From contig JAKAEF010000065.1 in assembly GCA_021820025.1 (NCBI GenBank), positions 1 through 6,000 of the forward strand: 6,000 bases of DNA, read 5' to 3'. The translations under genes were made by a program, and so were the position numbers. Origin of the DNA: a bacterium (GTDB taxonomy: Bacteria; Patescibacteriota; Microgenomatia; Levybacterales; UBA12049). Positions 5,540-6,000 of the stretch are shown one piece after another; position 1 is the stretch's first letter, and every line of letters starts with the position of its first letter. The notes under the pieces are model-generated. The model searched no databases. It was given only the letters and a program-made list of their open reading frames with translations, and had not been told where the DNA came from.

Positions 5540-5600
5540 CTACTAATTCCACAAAAAGGTAAGTTTGGATAAAACCTGAATGTCCCTAGTCAAGACAGAA

Positions 5601-5613
5601 TTTCCATGGGAAA
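5601..5613. repeat. Short inverted repeat in the divergent intergenic region
   Basis: TTTCC-ATG-GGAAA has 5-bp perfect arms. It sits in the 159-bp gap between the divergent Tam41-family and AHSA1 genes, upstream of both promoters. It could be an operator half-site pair but is short enough to be chance. Apart from the two promoters I see nothing else in this gap. Confidence 0.2.
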
Positions 5614-5634
5614 ATTGGTAAGGAAGGTTTGTTA

Positions 5635-5664
5635 GTGGCATAGACAGTATTTGTTGGATATAAT
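5635..5664 (+). promoter_or_regulatory. Promoter of the AHSA1/SRPBCC gene
   Basis: A perfect -10 TATAAT (5659-5664) lies 18 nt after GTGGCA (5635-5640, four of six matches to TTGACA). The hexamer ends 20 nt before the ATG, so the leader would be about 14 nt, without a Shine-Dalgarno site. Confidence 0.5.
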
Positions 5665-5684
5665 TGCTGTATATCAAATAAAAT

Positions 5685-6000
5685 ATGAATGATAAAAATT
5701 TTACGACCAGTTTTGTCCTTGATCAGTCTCCGGCAGAATTCTTTGAAGCTATTACTAACGTCCGCGGCTGGTGGTCACAAGAAATAGAGGGAGATACCGA
5801 CAGGCTTGGTGCTGTATTTTACTACCACTATCAAGATATCCACCGCGCTACATGTAAAATAACTGAATTGGTTCGGGGAAAGAAAGTTGTCTGGCACGTT
5901 TTGCAAAATTACTTCAACTTTACAAAAGACCAAACCGAATGGACAAACACAGATATCGTTTTCGAAATTACTAAAAAGGGTAACCATACCAAACTTACCT
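5685..6000 (+). CDS. AHSA1-type SRPBCC (START-like) domain protein, 3' end outside the window
   Basis: The first 105 codons of a gene that leaves the window on the right. It belongs to the SRPBCC/START-like helix-grip fold, AHSA1 (activator of Hsp90 ATPase homologue 1-like) branch. Typical signs are the opening strand NFTTSFVLDQSPAEFFEAITNVRGWW (5-30), where a ligand-fold strand is followed by the AEFFEAIT helix and the aromatic W-W pair, then alternating beta strands (AVFYYHYQDIHRATCKITELVRGKKVVWHV). Bacterial members are mostly small-ligand binding proteins of unknown substrate; Hsp90 regulation should not be assumed. The ATG at 5685 is chosen because it opens the conserved first strand. 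A second ATG at 5689 is out of frame. Codon choice is noticeably more G/C-ending (GGC, CGC, GTC, ATC, TAC, ACC) than in the genes to the left, suggesting more recent transfer. It is divergent from the Tam41-family gene. Confidence 0.85.
   Translation, partial: MNDKNFTTSFVLDQSPAEFFEAITNVRGWWSQEIEGDTDRLGAVFYYHYQDIHRATCKITELVRGKKVVWHVLQNYFNFTKDQTEWTNTDIVFEITKKGNHTKLT

Noticed and set aside
5368..5562. Plus-strand 64-residue open frame
   Set aside because: Antisense to the start of the Tam41-family gene and its promoter; no supporting signal.
5775..5987. Minus-strand 70-residue open frame at the right edge
   Set aside because: Antisense to the AHSA1-type gene, whose translation is clearly family-like.
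1..6000. CRISPR array, transposon ends, tRNA genes, riboswitch
   Set aside because: No regularly spaced direct repeats, no transposase-like frame, no tRNA cloverleaf and no long structured leader; the longest gene-free gap is 159 bp.

Overview
The window is AT-rich bacterial DNA (about a third G+C by eye), densely packed and using the standard code; TGA appears to act as a stop at 3154-3156. Bacterial origin is supported by sigma70-type promoter hexamers, best seen as a perfect TTGACA, a 17-nt spacer and TATTAT at 3876-3904. Tight packing, small proteins, scarce Shine-Dalgarno sites and an orphan protein would fit a small-genome lineage such as the Candidate Phyla Radiation (Patescibacteria). 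That placement is a guess: no marker gene here fixes the phylum.

Layout. At 1-882 (+) lies the C-terminal part of a Ser/Thr protein-kinase-like protein that continues off the left edge. Eight genes then run head to tail on the minus strand. In transcription order from 5525 to 885 they are: a Tam41-family phosphatidate cytidylyltransferase; a DinB/YfiT-fold protein; a 52-residue Cys-containing mini-protein; a VOC/glyoxalase-fold protein; a DUF1801/YdhG-like protein overlapping the VOC gene by one base; a small single-pass membrane protein with four cysteines; a 421-residue protein I do not recognise; and uracil phosphoribosyltransferase (upp). At the right edge a plus-strand AHSA1/SRPBCC gene starts at 5685 and runs off the window. 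It is divergent from the Tam41 gene.

How the genes relate. They do not form one recognisable pathway. Upp serves pyrimidine salvage, and the Tam41-like enzyme would make CDP-diacylglycerol for phospholipid synthesis. The VOC, DUF1801, DinB and AHSA1 proteins belong to small, often transferred fold families of uncertain substrate. Most genes seem to have their own promoter, except the VOC-DUF1801 pair, which looks translationally coupled.

The two observations of most interest are these. First, a soluble Tam41-type enzyme, best known from mitochondria, is encoded in a bacterial genome. Second, starts repeatedly sit only 6-8 nt downstream of a -10 hexamer without a Shine-Dalgarno site, which predicts leaderless or nearly leaderless mRNAs, including one starting at GTG. 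I found no CRISPR array, transposon, tRNA or rRNA, and no clear multi-gene defence or biosynthetic system.
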